Shown here piece by piece: positions 38,977 through 47,200 of a stretch of 61,954 bases of DNA; position 1 is the stretch's first letter, and each line of letters opens with the position of its first letter. The DNA is from Lachnospiraceae bacterium (GTDB taxonomy: Bacteria > Bacillota > Clostridia > Lachnospirales > Lachnospiraceae). The stretch is from assembly GCA_017476665.1 (NCBI GenBank), contig JAFUZJ010000004.1, positions 1 through 61,954 on the forward strand. The letters run 5' to 3'. The position numbers and the translations under genes are program-made. The notes under the pieces are model-generated. The model worked only from the letters and a program-made list of their open reading frames with translations, searched no databases and had not been told where the DNA came from.

Positions 38977-39010
38977 GAGTAGTGCTGAAATGGCACTACT
39001 CTATTATATT
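38977..39010 (+). terminator. possible terminator after argB
   Basis: GAGTAGTGC (38977-38985) pairs perfectly with GCACTACTC (38993-39001) with a 7-base loop, followed by TATTATATTT. The T-tract is interrupted, so it may be a weak terminator. Confidence 0.5.
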
Positions 39011-39052
39011 TGGAGGAAAAATGCAAAAACCATAAAAAATCTCCAAATATAA
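39004..39052 (+). repeat. 12-bp inverted repeat upstream of the first ATPase gene
   Basis: TTATATTTGGAG (39004-39015) pairs perfectly with CTCCAAATATAA (39041-39052) around a 25-base A-rich spacer. It ends 8 bases before the -35 of the next gene. The TTTGG/CCAAA core resembles the 33-bp elements near 42555 and 44065, but its arms are in the opposite order. Confidence 0.6.
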
Positions 39053-39060
39053 AACAAATA

Positions 39061-39089
39061 TTGATTTTAATTGGAAATAATGATACAAT
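39061..39089 (+). promoter_or_regulatory. promoter for the first ATPase gene
   Basis: TTGATT (39061-39066), a 17-base spacer and TACAAT (39084-39089) with TGA directly before it as an extended -10. The start codon lies 47 bases on. Confidence 0.65.
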
Positions 39090-39136
39090 GCATATGATGA
39101 GGTCGAGTGACAGATCGGTGAGAAAGGATGTTTTAC

Positions 39137-40555
39137 ATGGCAATCATAGGAAGAAATGAAGAAATCCGGGAGCTTGAAAGATGTGAAAAATCAAAGAAAT
39201 CCGAGTTGATATGCGTTTATGGAAGAAGACGTGTGGGGAAGACTTATCTTGTTGAACAGACATTTGCAAACTATTTTGCTTTTCGCGCGACTGGTGTAGA
39301 AAGTGGCAACACGCGTACACAGTTAAAATCATTTCATCAAAGGCTGATAGAAGCGGGAGACAAGACAAGGCATGTTCCGAGGAACTGGTTTGAGGCGTTT
39401 TCAAGGCTGGAAAAGGTGTTGGAGTGGGAGGATATCAGACAGTCTATTCATGGAAAAAAAATTATATTTTTTGATGAGTTTCCATGGTTTGCAACTGCTC
39501 GCTCAGATTTTTTGGAGGCATTTGGAGAATTCTGGAACAGGTGCGGAACTGCCCATGGAAATTATCTGTTCATCATATGCGGCAGTGCCACTTCTTGGAT
39601 CATCAAAAATGTATTAGAGGATGCGGGAAGCCTGTATGACAGGGTTACAAGCCAGATATTCCTGCGTCCGTTTTCGCTAAAGGAAACAGAATTGTTCATG
39701 GAGGATAGGAGGTTCGGATGGTCACGTAGACAAATAGCGGAATGCCAGATGGTATTTGGTGGGCTGCCATACTTTTTTGAGCTTCTAAATCCGAACGAGA
39801 GCCTGACATGGAACATTGATGTGCTCATATTCCAACCTCATGCACTGCTCCGTCACGAATCCAAAAAACTATTGGAGGCAACACTAAAGAAGTCTCCGGC
39901 GTACAATGCCATAATGGAATGTCTCTCATGCCATTATTACGGAATGCTCAAGTCTGAATGTTTTGAAAAGTTGGACATTTCGCAGGGAACCTTTTCAAGA
40001 GCTGTGGATGATCTGGTGAAATGCGGATATGTGCATGAGAGTGTGGATAGGTATACAAAAGGACATCCCCTCAGACTTCAGTTGATAGATCCCTTCTTGC
40101 TCTTTCATTATCATTTTCTATCAAACGACATGACTGAAACCAAAAGATTCGGAGATTTCAGGAGCGATGCAGGGAACTATGCAAATTGGCGCGGACACGC
40201 TTTTGAGATATTGTGTATGTATCATATTGATCACATTAAGAAAGCATTGGGAATATCCGGAGTTCGGACAAACGAATATTCATGGATAAGCGAAAAGAGA
40301 GAGGCACAGATAGACCTTGTTATAGAGCGCGACGATGGCATTATCAACATCTGCGAGGAGAAATACACAGACATGGCATTTGCCATCAATGCGGAATATG
40401 AGGGAAAACTTTTGAAAAAAATGGATGTATATCGGGCTGAAACGAAAACTAAAATGGCACTAAAGCTGATCATGATCTGCACCGAAGGAATTGCAGGAAC
40501 GGCCAATACCGAACATGTAACGAGGGTTCTGACGCTGGATGACCTGTTCAACTGA
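39137..40555 (+). CDS. archaeal-type ATPase with DUF234 nuclease-like C-terminus (copy 1)
   Basis: The 472-residue protein begins with MAIIGRNEEIRELERCEKSK and Walker A VYGRRRVGKTYLVEQTF, with Walker B IIFFDEFPWF and sensor FIICGSATSWI. A winged-helix-like middle is followed by a DUF234-type C-terminal domain carrying AQIDLVIERDDG and INICEEKYTD, which fits a PD-(D/E)xK nuclease core (Asp, then Glu-x-Lys). The family is widespread in Archaea and Clostridia; its job is not established. AGAAAGGA precedes ATG 39137. It is convergent with the response-regulator gene. Confidence 0.85.
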   Translation: MAIIGRNEEIRELERCEKSKKSELICVYGRRRVGKTYLVEQTFANYFAFRATGVESGNTRTQLKSFHQRLIEAGDKTRHVPRNWFEAFSRLEKVLEWEDIRQSIHGKKIIFFDEFPWFATARSDFLEAFGEFWNRCGTAHGNYLFIICGSATSWIIKNVLEDAGSLYDRVTSQIFLRPFSLKETELFMEDRRFGWSRRQIAECQMVFGGLPYFFELLNPNESLTWNIDVLIFQPHALLRHESKKLLEATLKKSPAYNAIMECLSCHYYGMLKSECFEKLDISQGTFSRAVDDLVKCGYVHESVDRYTKGHPLRLQLIDPFLLFHYHFLSNDMTETKRFGDFRSDAGNYANWRGHAFEILCMYHIDHIKKALGISGVRTNEYSWISEKREAQIDLVIERDDGIINICEEKYTDMAFAINAEYEGKLLKKMDVYRAETKTKMALKLIMICTEGIAGTANTEHVTRVLTLDDLFN

Positions 40556-40572
40556 TATTTGGTGTATAGTCA

Positions 40573-41175
40573 TCATGTCTCGTCCCCTATCAACTCATCC
40601 AGCTTTACGCCAAATATGCTGGCAAGCTTTAGGATCGTTGCGAGGTCTGGCATCCTTACCCCGCTTTCCCAGCGGTGAACCGTGGGAAGCGTGACATTCA
40701 AAAGCTCCGCGACCTCGTTTCGGGTCAGACCGCGCTCCTCCCTGTATTTCTGGATCCGCCGGCCAATGTATCCCTCCCCCGAATATTCTGCCTTGATCAT
40801 CTCATCTGTAATGTCTGAAACCGGAAAACGCAGATGATCGAGCGCCTTTTGAATGGCTTTTTTCGTGATCGGCTTTGATAAAAAAGTGCTGGCATTTGTC
40901 TCATAGCTTTCCATTGCGTATTTCTCATAACCGGTAATATAGATGATATTGGTTCGGGGGTATTTTTCCAGTACCTCCTTTGCAAGCTGAATTCCGTTGG
41001 CTGAGGGCAGATCGATATCCATAAAGATAATATCAAACTTCGTATCATTGCATAATCCCACGATTTCACTTGTCTTGGAAGCGCCGATGATGTCGGCGTT
41101 CGGCAGGAGCTCCTCCAGGTCTAATATGATTCCGTCAACGATCGTCTTATGGTCGTCTGCTACCAGTATCTTCAT
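40573..41175 (-). CDS. response regulator with receiver and XRE helix-turn-helix output
   Basis: The 200-residue protein has an N-terminal receiver (MKILVADDHKTIVDGIILDL, phosphoacceptor Asp in IIFMDIDLPSANG, Thr in YITGYE, Lys in LSKPITKKA) and a C-terminal Cro/C1-type helix-turn-helix (about residues 138-195: YREERGLTRNEVAELLNVTL, then VHRWESGVRMPDLATILKLA). Receivers coupled to XRE domains are uncommon compared with OmpR or LytTR outputs. It follows the sensor-kinase gene by 38 bases on the same strand. GAGGT precedes the ATG. Confidence 0.85.
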   Translation of the reverse strand: MKILVADDHKTIVDGIILDLEELLPNADIIGASKTSEIVGLCNDTKFDIIFMDIDLPSANGIQLAKEVLEKYPRTNIIYITGYEKYAMESYETNASTFLSKPITKKAIQKALDHLRFPVSDITDEMIKAEYSGEGYIGRRIQKYREERGLTRNEVAELLNVTLPTVHRWESGVRMPDLATILKLASIFGVKLDELIGDET

Positions 41176-41213
41176 AAACTTCTACCTCTAATATCACTTC
41201 TTTTATAATGCTT

Positions 41214-42530
41214 CTATATTGCTTCACGATTCGCAGCAGGGATTATGATATCCGCCGTGGTGCCGTCCGGTGTAATATGGATCTCGAGACTTCCGTTACA
41301 CAAGAGTTCCAGGCGTTTCCGCGTGTTCGCAATGCCCACTGCCAGACGGTCGGACTCTCTCCCGGCAGACGCAGGTGTGCCGCTTCCGATAACCTCCGGT
41401 GCGCCGCTTCCGGTATCCATGGTGCGAATGATCACGCTGTCGCCTTCCCGAAAGGACGCTATGGTGATCGTTCCGCCATCTTCGCCGATTCCGTGCCGGA
41501 CTGCATTTTCCACAATCGGCTCAAGACTGAGCTGGGGGAGGCGGAAGTTCGTTTCCCGAAGGTCATATACAACCCGGATCTCTCTGGTGTGATCAGCATC
41601 TGCCAACGCCAGGAACGCCTTGACGTTAGCAATCTCTGCCTCAAAGGATATCATATCGTCCGATTCAATGGAACGGAAATGTGCTCTCAGGTAATCGGAA
41701 AAATCATCCATGGTTTCCAGTGCCCGTTCCTTATCCGTTCGGATCAGTGTTCTGATGATATTGATCGAATTGTAGATAAAATGGGGCTGAATCTGACTGC
41801 GCAGCAGTTCCATTTTTTCATTTGCAAGCTGTTTCTCTTTCTCTATGTTTTCCTGGTAAAGCTGTTGCTTATACACAGATGTCAGATAAAGGTAATAAGT
41901 AAGAACGCACAGGGCAGTCACAGACGTAACATATCCCGTCAGCAGATTCTTGTATTCCAGAAACGCAATCGTAAAGGCCAGGATGACAATCGTGCATAAG
42001 ATGATGCTCAGGTTATAATTATGTCTCTTAAAATGTATCATGGAAAAGATGAACAATGCTGATACATACAACAACTGGACCAGATAAACCGTATTTTTGA
42101 GAGGAGTTGCCTGCCATCTATTATTTCCGTCAATCCAAAAGACAAATCTTGCGCCGAAAACAGACGGAAGGAAAAGCAGCGCATTCAGCACGGCAGGTAT
42201 TGTGAGTAAGATGCGGTTTTTCCTGCCCGGGACAAGGACGATCAGCTCTAACAGGATGATAAAAGGACGGAGAACATACAGGGCCGTGCCGGTGATCAAT
42301 CTTATGCGTATTCGGTCATTTAGGCTTAAGGCTTGGGGGATATACCCCGTTTCCCCCGAACACATGGCATTTAAATACTCCAAAACAGTCAGAATAAAGA
42401 TCAGCAACATTGCCAGATTAAATAAACGGGCAGAGGGGATTTTTAAACCTCTGTCGGTAAATATGGTGACACACAGTACCAGCAATAGGATCAAAGTGGT
42501 GAAGTTTGTAATCAGATAATCTGCGATCAT
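41214..42530 (-). CDS. LytS/YehU-type sensor histidine kinase
   Basis: The 438-residue protein has about seven membrane helices in the first 220 residues, then a cytoplasmic kinase of the His_kinase (PF06580) type. The phospho-acceptor His lies in RSQIQPHFIYNSINIIRT, and the ATP-binding part shows SLEPIVENAVRHGIG and GIANTRKRLELL. The usual partners have LytTR regulators; this one has an XRE-type partner. The open frame extends to TTG 42560 inside a palindrome, but AAGGAGG lies 8 bases before ATG 42530, which was chosen. Confidence 0.88.
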   Translation of the reverse strand: MIADYLITNFTTLILLLVLCVTIFTDRGLKIPSARLFNLAMLLIFILTVLEYLNAMCSGETGYIPQALSLNDRIRIRLITGTALYVLRPFIILLELIVLVPGRKNRILLTIPAVLNALLFLPSVFGARFVFWIDGNNRWQATPLKNTVYLVQLLYVSALFIFSMIHFKRHNYNLSIILCTIVILAFTIAFLEYKNLLTGYVTSVTALCVLTYYLYLTSVYKQQLYQENIEKEKQLANEKMELLRSQIQPHFIYNSINIIRTLIRTDKERALETMDDFSDYLRAHFRSIESDDMISFEAEIANVKAFLALADADHTREIRVVYDLRETNFRLPQLSLEPIVENAVRHGIGEDGGTITIASFREGDSVIIRTMDTGSGAPEVIGSGTPASAGRESDRLAVGIANTRKRLELLCNGSLEIHITPDGTTADIIIPAANREAI

Positions 42531-42554
42531 CAGGGGCGCCTCCTTTTTATTGTA

Positions 42555-42587
42555 CGCCAAATTCTATAAATATTGATGCTTTTGGCG
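42555..42587 (-). promoter_or_regulatory. 33-bp palindromic element before the histidine-kinase gene
   Basis: Read on the minus strand, CGCCAAAAG, 16 bases, then ATTTGGCG. Arms CGCCAAA and TTTGGCG are perfect 7-bp inverted repeats with 26 bases between centres. It lies between the -10 at 42591-42596 and the kinase ribosome-binding site. The same element, with identical arm bases and spacing, precedes the ATPase gene at 44065-44097. Confidence 0.75.
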
Positions 42588-42590
42588 ATG

Positions 42591-42618
42591 ATTATACGGA
42601 GCGGAACAGGTCATCCAA
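42591..42618 (-). promoter_or_regulatory. promoter for the histidine-kinase/regulator pair
   Basis: On the minus strand, TTGGAT (42618-42613), a 16-base spacer and TATAAT (42596-42591), overlapping the last codons of the ATPase gene. Transcription should start about 42584, so the palindrome lies at and just after +1. Confidence 0.5.
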
Positions 42619-44040
42619 CATAACCTCTGCATTAACCAGACTATTATATTTGCCGGACTTTAACCCGTATGTAGTAACCATAACCAACTGAATAGTCTTT
42701 TTACAATCTGTTGCTTTCACAAAAGAATCAATCTTGTTCCTTAAATCTTCATCGTAGCTTTTATCAATCCCGAATTTGTTAACAGAGTACTTCATCTCGC
42801 ATACACTCACCACATGATCCCTTCTGTCGATCAGCAGATCGATCTGTGCACCTGTTATTCCCTTTTCTTCATCGGCAGAAGCAGACCATGCGTATTCTTC
42901 CGACAGAACACCCCCGATTTGCAGTTTATACTTTATCTGAGATATATGATCCATACACACCTGTTCAAAAGCATATCCACTCCACACCCTTCTTGTTGGA
43001 TTTTCTGTTGCATTCACCCAATAATGCTCATCTTTCCCGTAATTATTCCTGATATATTTAAAATAAAACAGAGTGTAATAATCAGCCAGTTGATAAACGG
43101 TTTCCTTCTTCTTTTTCTCATAAAAACCTGTTGCCCTGACAAATCCGGACATGATCAGATTATTTAAGATACTGCTTAGATCACCGCCGGAACATATTCC
43201 GGTTTTATTGATAATCTCGTCTCGTGTCATACCATATTTTTTGGTGCTGAGTGCTTCAACCACAGCTTCGTACTTTTCACTGTTTGAAAACAATGTTTTA
43301 TACAGATGCTCAAATTCATCCCAAAGCTCGCCTTTGTTTTTAAAGAACAAGTAATCAATGTTCTGTTTCATCGTAAGAGTTTCGTCAAGGAGACTCAGAT
43401 AATATGGTATTCCCCCCATAACCATATAACACTCCACAATGTCGTATCGGGACCATCTGATATTCCTTTTCAGGAGATATTCTTCAACCGTAGCAAGACC
43501 AAATGGTTCAAGATACAGTTTGCAGGTCTGCCTGTGGAACAGCCCGCCTTTGTTTTTTACTATTTTATTATCCATCCATGCGGTTGCGGAACCACATACG
43601 ATAAACACAACATTGTTCATTGCCTGGGCATAATCATTCCAAAACCATTCAAACGCCGAAAGAAATCCTGATTTATGTGTGTCCAGCCATGGCATTTCAT
43701 CAAAGAAAAACACCTGCTTATTCTTTTTTGACAGTTTTCCGATATATTCGCGCAGGAGTTCAAATGCTTCATACCAATCTTTTGGGGGATCATATTTCTT
43801 TCGGGAGTTCCTATTTAGTGCTGTGACGAAATTCTTCAGCTGTATAGCCCGGCTTTCTCCATAGATTCCTGTTATCTTAAATGCAAATCTGTTTTCAAAA
43901 AACTGATTGATCAGGAAAGTCTTGCCCACACGTCTTCTGCCATACACGATGACAAGTTGTGCGTTATCTGCAGCCATGCAACGTTCAAGCCTTCTGCATT
44001 CTTCTTCCCTGCCGAGTATCTTTTTATTTGTCTTTGCCAT
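42592..44040 (-). CDS. archaeal-type ATPase with DUF234 nuclease-like C-terminus (copy 2)
   Basis: The 482-residue protein begins MAKTNKKILGREEECRRLER and has Walker A VYGRRRVGKTFLINQFF, Walker B VFFFDEMPWLD and sensor FIVCGSATAWM. A winged-helix middle precedes a DUF234-type C-terminus with AQIDLLIDRRDHV and VCEMKYSVNKF (Asp, then Glu-x-Lys). It is related to copy 1 but clearly diverged. The frame opens at TTG 44070, but AAGGAG 6 bases before ATG 44040 fixes the start. It lies directly upstream of the kinase gene on the same strand. Confidence 0.85.
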   Translation of the reverse strand: MAKTNKKILGREEECRRLERCMAADNAQLVIVYGRRRVGKTFLINQFFENRFAFKITGIYGESRAIQLKNFVTALNRNSRKKYDPPKDWYEAFELLREYIGKLSKKNKQVFFFDEMPWLDTHKSGFLSAFEWFWNDYAQAMNNVVFIVCGSATAWMDNKIVKNKGGLFHRQTCKLYLEPFGLATVEEYLLKRNIRWSRYDIVECYMVMGGIPYYLSLLDETLTMKQNIDYLFFKNKGELWDEFEHLYKTLFSNSEKYEAVVEALSTKKYGMTRDEIINKTGICSGGDLSSILNNLIMSGFVRATGFYEKKKKETVYQLADYYTLFYFKYIRNNYGKDEHYWVNATENPTRRVWSGYAFEQVCMDHISQIKYKLQIGGVLSEEYAWSASADEEKGITGAQIDLLIDRRDHVVSVCEMKYSVNKFGIDKSYDEDLRNKIDSFVKATDCKKTIQLVMVTTYGLKSGKYNSLVNAEVMLDDLFRSV

Positions 44041-44064
44041 AAGTGTCTCCTTAATCTTATTAGA

Positions 44065-44097
44065 CGCCAAATCTTGTTGATTTTATAACTTTTGGCG
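44065..44097 (-). promoter_or_regulatory. 33-bp palindromic element before the second ATPase gene
   Basis: On the minus strand it reads CGCCAAAAG, 16 bases, ATTTGGCG, followed by T: identical arms and spacing to 42555-42587. The spacer sequence differs. It sits between the promoter at 44115-44143 and the AAGGAG of the ATPase gene, so in the 5' untranslated part. Confidence 0.75.
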
Positions 44098-44114
44098 TTC
44101 AATCGATTACCTTC

Positions 44115-44143
44115 ATACTAACATAGAAATACGATAATATCAA
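44115..44143 (-). promoter_or_regulatory. promoter for the second ATPase gene
   Basis: On the minus strand, TTGATA (44143-44138), a 17-base spacer and TAGTAT (44120-44115). Transcription should start near 44108, just upstream of the 33-bp palindrome. Confidence 0.55.
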
Positions 44144-44197
44144 GGACTGTGGGAAAATTGGTTCCTTCCGTTTTCATTTCCAGAATGGAAATAGATA

Positions 44198-44225
44198 TTG
44201 AGGGGGCAGGGGAGTAAAATAATAT
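44198..44225 (+). promoter_or_regulatory. possible promoter for the giant surface-protein gene
   Basis: TTGAGG (44198-44203), a 16-base spacer and TAATAT (44220-44225), 59 bases before the start codon. An ATTTCCA-GAA-TGGAAAT hairpin (44175-44191) lies just upstream. The -35 is a fair match only. Confidence 0.4.
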
Positions 44226-44284
44226 ATGGTGTAGTGGATTTGTGTGCTTTTCGTTTTTTCAATTATACATAGGAGAGAAATGAT

Positions 44285-47200
44285 ATGAGGCTTAAAGTAA
44301 AAAAGGCAGTAGCAATCATGATGGCTTGGTTGATGGTCTTCAACATGACCCCGCTTCAGGCTTTGGCGGCGGAGGATTCCGTGCCGGATACTGAGGAGGA
44401 AGCTATAGAGACCGTTGATGAAGAATTGTCGGAAGCGGTTTCTGAAGCGGTTGAATCGGCCGTGGCGGAGACGACGGAAATTTCCATGCCGGCATTTGAG
44501 CCGGATACCGTTACCATAGATGGCGTTGCCATAACGGTGTCTGCTCCCGAGGGCGTGTTCCCCGAAGGCGCAGCTCTTTCCGTAAAAAAAGTCGCGGTAT
44601 GGGAGCAGGGAAGAGTAGAAGAAGCTGTGGAAGCAGAGCGTGACACAAACGTCAATGTTGCAGTTTCCTACACCTTTGACATTACGGTCTTGGATGCGGA
44701 TGGGAATGAGATCCAACCCATGGACGGCAGTAAGGTCAAGGTTTCTTTTGCGTTGGCGGAAGTGGCGGATGAGAACCTGAATACCAATGTGTATCATGTC
44801 AGCGAGAACGAACAGACCGGCGAGCTGGAAGCGGAAGCGTTGAATGTAACGCAGGAGATTACGGAAGAAACCGGGGAAGCCACTACCGCTACGGTTGAAA
44901 CTGACGGATTCTCGTTTTATACTGTGGAGTTCACCTACGAGCAGAAGCAGTATGTCATGAACGGCGACAGCACCGTGGCATTGGCAGATATTTTGGATTA
45001 TGTAGGTCTCACCGGCACCGCGACTGCTGTTGAAGTCAGTGACAGCACGCTCTTTTCCGCGTCCGATGAAAGCGGGGAGTGGATAGTGACGGCCCATCAG
45101 GCGTTTACGAGCACGGAGTGGATGAAGGTCACCATTGATGGGGTGGAGTATGAGATTGTGGTGACAGATGCGGTAAATGTTAATTATCAGGAGGCATCTT
45201 GGAACGGCGAGAAGGTTGTGTACTCCACTAAGAGTGCAAGTGCCACACCGGTTACAACGTCTACTACTACACTTGGAAGCTCCGGCAGTACGACTTGGTA
45301 TGTAGTTAATAGTGATGTGGATTTTGGGTCAACCAGAATTGTTGTTAATGGCACTGTGCATTTGATTTTGTGTGACGGAAAAACAATGACAGCGGGTGGT
45401 GGTATTTCTCTGTTCCAGGGGAATTCCCTATATATATATGGACAAACCGCTAACACAGGAACTCTCATAGCAAATCATTCTGATAATAGAAATGCCGGAA
45501 TTGGTGCCGAATATTCTGAGACGGCAGGAGATTTTGTTATGCATGGCGGAACCGTAACTGCTGAGGGTGGCTCGGCCGGTACCGGTATTGGAGGAGGTGG
45601 CGCCAACCCCGGATCTTCTGGTGGAAACGTGACCATATATGGAGGCAATTTACGCGCTGTCGGAAGTACTTCAGGTGCAGGAATTGGAGGCAATACTTCT
45701 TACGGGCAGGGCGGATACGTAAAAATCTATGGTGGTACCGTATATGCTGAAGGGAAAGGTAAGTCAGAAACTTGGGGTATCCAAACAGCCTCTGGTATTG
45801 GCGGTGGTTCTGGTGGCACTGGTGGTACAGTTGAGATATATGGTGGATCTGTTACGGCAATAGGCGGTGGAACATTTTCGCGATATACCACTTGGGGTAA
45901 TGAAAAAAAGACTGCTTATGGAATAGGCTCGGGTGGGGGGGCAGATGATAATGGTACGCTTACTATTGCGGAAGGTGCAACCATAACAACCGGAACTAAC
46001 AGTGGAAGTGCTACTGTAAAGTATCAATCTTTTGCCGGAGGCAATCTTTCTGATGGAGATAGGGATGTATACATGAAGATTGAGTTTCTCCATTCCCATT
46101 CTTGGTCTTATAGTGCAAGTGGTGATACAATCACTGCAACGTGTGTTGGAGAAGGGGAATGTTCTGTAGGAACGCAAACCCTCAAATTGGGTGTTTCGGC
46201 AACCAGCAAAACTTATGATGGCAGCACTATTACGGCAAGCATAAGCAAGTCCGCAGGATGGACTACTGCAAACGGGTTTGGTGCAGACCCCACCATAACA
46301 TATTCGCCAGACAACTCTGCCAATGTTGGTACGTATACGGCAAGTGTGAAAGTTGGTACTGCGACGGCAACGAAGCAGTTTACCATTAATCCTGCGACTA
46401 TGTCCGTGACTGCAAATGGTTACAGCGGAACCTATGACAGAACGGCACACGGAATTACGGTAACGGCACCAAGCGGAGCAGACGTGAAGTATGGAACTAC
46501 AAATGGTAGTTATACTTTGAATGCAAGCCCGACATATATAGATGCTGGAACCTATACTGTTTATTATCAGGTGACAAAAGCGAACTATACGACTGTCACC
46601 GGATCAAAAACGATTACCATTTCACCAAAGGAAGTCGGCCTGAATTGGGGAACGACAACCTTCCCTTATGATGGCAGCTCCCACGTACCTACGGCGACGG
46701 CTACGGGATTGATCAGCGGGGATGCCTGCACTGTGACGGTTACGGGCGGGCAGACGAATGTTGGAAGTTATACGGCAACGGCAAGCGGTTTATCTAACGG
46801 GAACTATGAGCTGCCGAGCGCTAAGACCACTACTTTTCAGATTACCCCCAAGAGCGTCACGATTACGGCAAAAGCCCAGACAATTACTTATGGCGGTTCC
46901 ATCGCGACTGGCACTGGTCAGGTGACAGTGTCAACGGGGGGACTTATCAGCGGGGATTCATTGACTGCCATTAATTTGACACCGAGTACCGACAATGCTA
47001 CCACCAGTGGAACCATCACGCCGAGTGCTGCGGAGATCAAAAAGGGCAACACGGATATAACGAGCAATTATAACATTACCTATACTGCCGGCGATCTCAC
47101 CATCAATAAGGCTTCCATCAGTCCTGTGGTATCCATCACGGGCTGGACTTATGGTGCGGCGGCTAATGTGCCGAGCATTACTTCCGGTAATCCGGGAAGC

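Noticed and set aside
40556-40616. Third copy of the CGCCAAA/TTTGGCG element after the first ATPase gene
   Set aside because: One arm reads TTTGGTG and the other lies inside the regulator coding sequence about 45 bases away, so spacing and arms do not match.
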